A DNA stretch of 8,471 nt, taken from assembly GCA_036508635.1 (NCBI GenBank), contig DATCGY010000227.1:1-8471 (forward strand). Direction: 5' to 3'. This document shows, in pieces, positions 5,425 to 8,471 of the stretch; position 1 is the stretch's first letter, and the number at the start of each line of letters is the position of its first letter. Made by a program: the position numbers and the translations under genes. This stretch comes from FEN-727 sp036508635. Lineage in GTDB: Bacteria; Actinomycetota; Geothermincolia; Fen-727; Anoxymicrobiaceae. A model generated the notes under the pieces. It saw nothing but the letters and a program-made list of their open reading frames with translations. It was not told the DNA's origin and ran no database searches.

Positions 5425-5902
5425 CGGCCTCGGCCTTCGAACCCTCTTCGCGGGCCGAGGCTTCTTTAAGGTCCGCTTCGGCGTAAGCCTCGGTCACGAA
5501 GTAGATCGCGCGGTCGAAATAGAGGACTACCCTGTTGTTCAATTCGAGAGCCTGATAGAGCTCGAGGTTGGTGCTGAGGAACCCCTCTTGAAGAACGAAC
5601 AGCCAGATGTGCCGCTTCAGAAGAAGAAGCGCCATAACCACCTCTTCGACCTCGTACCCTTGGGTCCGCCTCGCCTCGCCTAGCCGCCTGTAGAAAGCTG
5701 CCAGCCTCTCCTTGGGCAGACTGCGTCCCAAGAAATACCCTATGCGATCGCATACGCTCCCTGCCCGCTCACGGAGCTCTTCCCGCGTGACGTTCCAGTA
5801 AGACCGTGTGTATGGGGAGGTGGTTACCTCGTCCACCCACTTGTCGGCGATCACGTCCGAATTCTTCTCGATGATCTTAATGAGCTTGGTCGCAAGTACC
5901 AT
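5414..5902 (-). CDS. Stand-alone RsbRD N-terminal domain protein
   Basis: A 162-residue, all-helical, cytoplasmic protein. The start ATKLIKIIEKNSDVIADKWVDEV, the central 'RERAGSVCDRIGYFLGRSL...FYRRLGEARRTQGYEVEEVVMALLLLKRHIW' and the last helix 'LNNRVVLYFDRAIYFVTEAYAEA' follow the pattern of the RsbRD_N domain. That domain is the sensory N-terminal part of RsbRD, a stressosome co-antagonist. Here it lacks the STAS output domain and ends in a low-complexity Glu/Ala/Ser tail. Stand-alone copies and copies fused to kinases are known in anaerobic bacteria; their ligands are mostly undefined. The ATG (5900-5902) has AAGGGA 5 bases upstream. Its own promoter is predicted at 5936-5964. Assignment is by pattern, without an alignment. 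Confidence 0.75.
   Translation of the reverse strand: MVLATKLIKIIEKNSDVIADKWVDEVTTSPYTRSYWNVTREELRERAGSVCDRIGYFLGRSLPKERLAAFYRRLGEARRTQGYEVEEVVMALLLLKRHIWLFVLQEGFLSTNLELYQALELNNRVVLYFDRAIYFVTEAYAEADLKEASAREEGSKAEAGSS
5427..5467 (+). terminator. Terminator hairpin for the membrane-protein gene, inside the opposite gene
   Basis: GCCTCGGCC (5427-5435) and GGCCGAGGC (5453-5461) form a perfect 9-bp GC stem with a 17-base loop, followed on the plus strand by TTCTTT. It lies 32 bases past the TAA of the 4676-5395 gene, a typical place for an intrinsic terminator, yet it sits within the last codons of the convergent gene. The T-tract is interrupted, so efficiency is uncertain. Confidence 0.5.
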
Positions 5903-5935
5903 GGCATTCCCTTCAGAATGGACGGTTGCGCTAAC

Positions 5936-5964
5936 ATTCTATTTGAATAGATATTATGTGGCAA
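5936..5964 (-). promoter_or_regulatory. Promoter of the RsbRD-like gene with palindrome in the spacer
   Basis: On the minus strand, TTGCCA (5964-5959) and TAGAAT (5941-5936) are separated by exactly 17 bases, each five of six to consensus. The predicted transcription start is near 5929, giving a leader of about 27 bases. The palindrome CTATTTGAATAG (5939-5950) overlaps the -10 box and spacer and could be a repressor site. The element lies in the 81-base gap behind the chelatase gene, so the RsbRD-like gene need not depend on readthrough. Confidence 0.6.
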
Positions 5965-5983
5965 ATGGCCGATGTTGCTCGAA

Positions 5984-8005
5984 TCAACGAGGTGTCCGCG
6001 GCGCGCTCGCGGGCTCTCGTGCAATCGACCGGTCTACCTTGTCGAGGATGGATTCTCCGCTCAGGTTATAAGCTGCGAAGTAGGAACCTCCCATTGCGTC
6101 GGCGAGCCTCCATGCCGGACTGGGTCTGCCGGATATGGACGAGTGCGGGGCGCTGTCTAGGATTACCGAGTTGATCCCTTTGTCGCGGATGTCGCGGGCA
6201 AGTCCCAGCGCTTCTCTCATCGGGTCGGACGAACCGAGAGTCACGTTTCCACCACCGTCGGATATAAGCACCATGACGGGAAACGGCTGCGGGCTGCGGG
6301 ACAACTCCCTTTCGAGCACCTTGCATCCGAGCGCCAGCCCGTGCGAAAGCGGGGTCGTGCCCCCGGGAGCGAGCTCGGACAGAAGCCTCGTGGCAAGCGC
6401 TTTGCTTGATGTCGGGTTCATCACGATCTGCGCGGTGTCATCCTTGAACACGACAAGCCCCACGCGATCGCGCTTCTGGTACGCTTCGACCAGCAGGGAT
6501 AGTATAGCCTGCCTTGCTGCTTCCAGGCGTTGCATCGCTCCCATCGAAGCGCTCGCGTCAACCACAAAGATGATAGACGCGCCGCATTTGCGCTTTCTGA
6601 GTTTGACCCTTATGTCTTCGGGGATTATGTCAGGCCTGCCTTCGTTGTCTCCGCCTCGCGCGGCCGAAGCCCTGATCGTCGCGTCAATAGCAATATCCGA
6701 CGCCAGGCGTGTGGGCCCGCTTTTTGCAGCGGGTGTCGTGCTCCTGTAGTACCGGCCCCTCGAATCGAGGACCTGTCGCGCTCCCCTCTTGCCCGCAAGG
6801 GTACCTTTCGCCTCACGGTCGGGCAGAGACGTGTCTTCAAACGCGGTTCTGCCCGCGGGCGGCGCCAGTCGCTCCGTTGGGGAGGCGGGAGAAGAGAGCC
6901 CCTGGCGCTCCTCGAGCGCGAGGGATTTGAACACCATGCCGGGCAGAGGCAGGGTCTTTGTCGTCGCTTCCGATATGAGTGACGGGACGTCAAGCCGGCG
7001 GCCTATACCCGTTCCCAGCGGCCCTCTCGAAACACGATGGTTGAGGGCGAGCCCGGCCACCCGGCCAAGGTGATCGACGGTTACCTCGTTCTGTCCCTCG
7101 AGCGCGGCCAGTGCACGGGCGGCGTGGACCATCGCAATGTCAGCGCGATGCCCGTCGGCGCCCGCCTTTTCGACCAGAAGGGCGACCACTTCGAGGACTT
7201 CGTCCGGCGTCTCTATGTCTGGATAAACCTGCCTTGCACTGACGAGTCGGCCGCGTAGCGCTTCCTGTTCGGAGTGCCACCTCGTCTCAAACTCTACGGG
7301 GTTTTTTCTGAACAGGAGGTTGCGCCGCAGTATCTCGGCCCGGTCAGAGCTGTCGATACCGGCATCCACCTCGGCGCACAGTCCGAAGCGGTCCTCCAAC
7401 TGCGGTCGAAGGTCACCCTCCTCCGGGTTCATCGTCCCCACCAGTATGAAGCGTGCGCCGTGCCGGAAAGATATTCCCTCGCGCTCGACGACGTTGATCC
7501 CCATCGCCGCGGAATCGAGCAGCACGTCGACCAGGTGGTCTTCAAGGAGGTTGACCTCATCGACGTACAATATCGACCTGTTGGCACGGGCCAGGATCCC
7601 GGGCTCGAAACTCTTCTCGCCATGGCGCAACGCCTTTTCGATGTCGAGCGTGCCCACGACCATCTCTTCCGTCGCGTTCAGTGGGAGTGTGACGATCTTC
7701 ATGCGGACCCTGCTCGAGGGTAGCGCTCCTTCATGAGCCAGTCGCCCGGAGCAGAAACCGCACAGCGATTCGATGTCTCCAGGGTCGCATGAGAACGGAC
7801 AATCAGAGACAACTTCTATCTCGGGGAGCAGGTAAGCGGCAGCCCTCGCGAGAGTCGATTTGGCGGTGCCACGGCGCCCCCTGATGAGCACTCCACCGAC
7901 TTCGTTGGTGACCGCATTGAGCAGCAGAGCAAGCTTGATCTGTTCCTGTCCGACTACCGCGGTAAACGGGTAGACTACCTCGTTCCTCTGCAAGTAAGCC
8001 CCCAT
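5984..8005 (-). CDS. Fused chelatase subunit I-D: AAA+ ATPase plus von Willebrand A domain (Mg/Co-chelatase type)
   Basis: A 673-residue protein joining the two small subunits of a class I metal chelatase. The AAA+ half has YPFTAVVGQ at residues 12-20, Walker A GRRGTAKST (43-51), Walker B ILYVDEVNLL (145-154), the ChlI signature VGTMNPEEGDLRPQLEDRFGL (189-209) with arginine finger Arg206, and sensor-2 Arg287. Residues 69-85 hold four cysteines (C69, C73, C82, C85), probably binding a metal. A variable linker (about 360-455) leads to a VWA domain with MIDAS DASAS (483-487), Thr550-Thr551 and Asp583. ATP hydrolysis by this complex drives insertion of Mg2+ or Co2+ into a tetrapyrrole, with a large ChlH/CobN subunit that is absent here. 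The ATG (8003-8005) has a weak ribosome-binding site, but the family start fits. Confidence 0.92.
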   Translation of the reverse strand: MGAYLQRNEVVYPFTAVVGQEQIKLALLLNAVTNEVGGVLIRGRRGTAKSTLARAAAYLLPEIEVVSDCPFSCDPGDIESLCGFCSGRLAHEGALPSSRVRMKIVTLPLNATEEMVVGTLDIEKALRHGEKSFEPGILARANRSILYVDEVNLLEDHLVDVLLDSAAMGINVVEREGISFRHGARFILVGTMNPEEGDLRPQLEDRFGLCAEVDAGIDSSDRAEILRRNLLFRKNPVEFETRWHSEQEALRGRLVSARQVYPDIETPDEVLEVVALLVEKAGADGHRADIAMVHAARALAALEGQNEVTVDHLGRVAGLALNHRVSRGPLGTGIGRRLDVPSLISEATTKTLPLPGMVFKSLALEERQGLSSPASPTERLAPPAGRTAFEDTSLPDREAKGTLAGKRGARQVLDSRGRYYRSTTPAAKSGPTRLASDIAIDATIRASAARGGDNEGRPDIIPEDIRVKLRKRKCGASIIFVVDASASMGAMQRLEAARQAILSLLVEAYQKRDRVGLVVFKDDTAQIVMNPTSSKALATRLLSELAPGGTTPLSHGLALGCKVLERELSRSPQPFPVMVLISDGGGNVTLGSSDPMREALGLARDIRDKGINSVILDSAPHSSISGRPSPAWRLADAMGGSYFAAYNLSGESILDKVDRSIAREPASAPRTPR

Positions 8006-8032
8006 TCGACTATCTGAAGTACCTAAAAACCA

Positions 8033-8072
8033 TACATATTGTGACGCATTCCGATTAAAACCTCAATATGTA
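8033..8072. promoter_or_regulatory. 9-bp inverted repeat upstream of the chelatase gene
   Basis: TACATATTG (8033-8041) and CAATATGTA (8064-8072) are perfect complements, 31 bases apart centre to centre, about three helical turns. The right edge of the left arm overlaps a weak candidate promoter for the chelatase gene (minus strand TTGAGG-17-CACAAT). A dimeric regulator binding both arms could loop or block the promoter. The regulator is unknown. Confidence 0.45.
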
Positions 8073-8112
8073 GAATAACATGAAAACGAGCTTGATCAAT
8101 CTAAGAACGTAT

Positions 8113-8153
8113 CCAGGCCGCCTCGTCACGCCTCCCGGAGGCGCCCCTGGCGG
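8113..8153. repeat. GC-rich nested hairpin in the divergent intergenic region
   Basis: CCAGG (8113-8117) pairs with CCTGG (8146-8150), or alternatively CCGCC (8118-8122) with GGCGG (8149-8153). Both alternatives enclose GCCTCC/GGAGGC (8130-8135/8137-8142). No T-tract follows on either strand, so it is not a clear terminator. It may be a REP-like unit. The rest of the 357-base gap (8006-8362) holds the inverted repeat, promoter and leader listed separately. Confidence 0.45.
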
Positions 8154-8210
8154 AAAAGGTCGTAACGCTTAAGTGGTCGAAGTTTTCTTACGTACGGAAG
8201 GGGGTTGTGT

Positions 8211-8239
8211 TTGAAGATGTTGGCCCCTTGTGTTAAAAT
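8211..8239 (+). promoter_or_regulatory. Promoter of the secreted-protein gene
   Basis: TTGAAG (8211-8216) and TAAAAT (8234-8239) are separated by exactly 17 bases, four and five of six matches to the sigma-70 consensus. Transcription would start near 8246 and give a leader of about 110 bases before the secreted protein. Confidence 0.5.
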
Positions 8240-8301
8240 CTTGCGCGATTTGTGTATACAGCGAACCAAGAACGCCTAAAAGAAAGCTTGCCTTTGAAAT
8301 A

Positions 8302-8351
8302 CCCGTGCTCCCTTTTGCCGGCCGGGCATTGAGAAGGAGAAAAGCACCGGG
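8302..8351 (+). promoter_or_regulatory. Leader hairpin overlapping the Shine-Dalgarno of the secreted-protein gene
   Basis: CCCGTGCT (8302-8309) pairs with AGCACCGGG (8343-8351) with one bulged C. The right arm includes the first three bases of GGGAGG (8349-8354). An inner CTCC/GGAG pairing (about 8308-8311 with 8336-8339) may stack below it. The arrangement could hide the ribosome-binding site until something opens it. Confidence 0.4.
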
Positions 8352-8362
8352 AGGTTGATAGC

Positions 8363-8471
8363 ATCTTTACGAAGAGGCCAAGAACAGAGTTAATACTGGG
8401 CGCGGCACTGATCGTGATGCTTGTTCTAATGCTTGTTCCTGCCACTTTCGCCCAGACTCTCGACCAGCAGC
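8363..8471 (+). CDS. N-terminus of a secreted protein (signal peptide), partial, start codon unusual
   Basis: The frame that runs off the right edge begins after a TGA at 8330-8332. It encodes a basic segment FTKRPRTE, a hydrophobic core LILGAALIVMLVLMLVPA and a TFA-QT cleavage site. This is a textbook Sec signal peptide, and the mature part starts QTLDQQ. No ATG, GTG or TTG occurs before the hydrophobic core. The best-placed initiator is an ATC at 8363, 8 bases after GGGAGG (8349-8354). Other options are CTG at 8396 and GTG at 8414, which lack both a ribosome-binding site and the basic region. A start mutated from ATG, a sequencing error or a frameshift from the TTG at 8355 would also explain it. 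The mature protein is not visible. Confidence 0.65.
   Translation, partial: MFTKRPRTELILGAALIVMLVLMLVPATFAQTLDQQ

Overview
The window looks like chromosomal DNA of a free-living, GC-rich, probably anaerobic bacterium. The evidence is a CooT-type nickel protein, a fused AAA+/von Willebrand A metal-chelatase subunit and a stand-alone RsbRD-type N-terminal domain protein. Gram-positive-like (actinobacterial or related) is my best guess, but nothing here fixes the phylum. I see no transposase, integrase, tRNA or rRNA gene and no CRISPR array.

Layout. Bases 1-66 are the last codons of a rightward FAD/NAD(P) oxidoreductase. A convergent leftward three-gene operon follows (2480 to 116): ABC ATPase, ABC-2 type permease and a membrane-anchored TPR protein. 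Its genes overlap by one or four bases and share an extended -10 promoter at about 2504. Next is a small rightward cooT gene, whose real start is a TTG at 2677 that puts the nickel-ligand cysteine at position 2.

The stretch from about 2863 to 3620 has no convincing gene but is full of inverted repeats: a 15/14-base arm pair (2872-2959), a REP-like nested unit (3005-3127), and about eight closely packed hairpins (3206-3584), one with a 28-nt loop containing no G. This last block is the best candidate for something undescribed, possibly a structured RNA or a folded single-stranded DNA element.

A leftward LytTR response regulator (4358-3621) has a good promoter and a roughly 128-nt structured leader. 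Between it and a divergent rightward gene for a single-pass membrane protein (4676-5395) lies a cluster of GTTAA motifs that resemble LytTR half-sites, which suggests the regulator controls itself and/or that gene. The membrane-protein gene converges on a leftward RsbRD-type N-terminal domain gene (5902-5414), and hairpins between and inside the two genes may terminate both transcripts. The RsbRD-type gene has its own TTGCCA-17-TAGAAT promoter.

Upstream of it lies a leftward fused chelatase I-D gene (8005-5984). The last 360 bases hold a 9-bp inverted repeat, a GC-rich nested hairpin, a rightward promoter, a leader that can hide its Shine-Dalgarno sequence, and the signal peptide of a secreted protein cut by the window edge. 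That last reading frame has no ATG, GTG or TTG before its hydrophobic core.

Most genes appear to be housekeeping-adjacent transport, metal and signalling functions. The unexplained signal lies in the gaps between genes.
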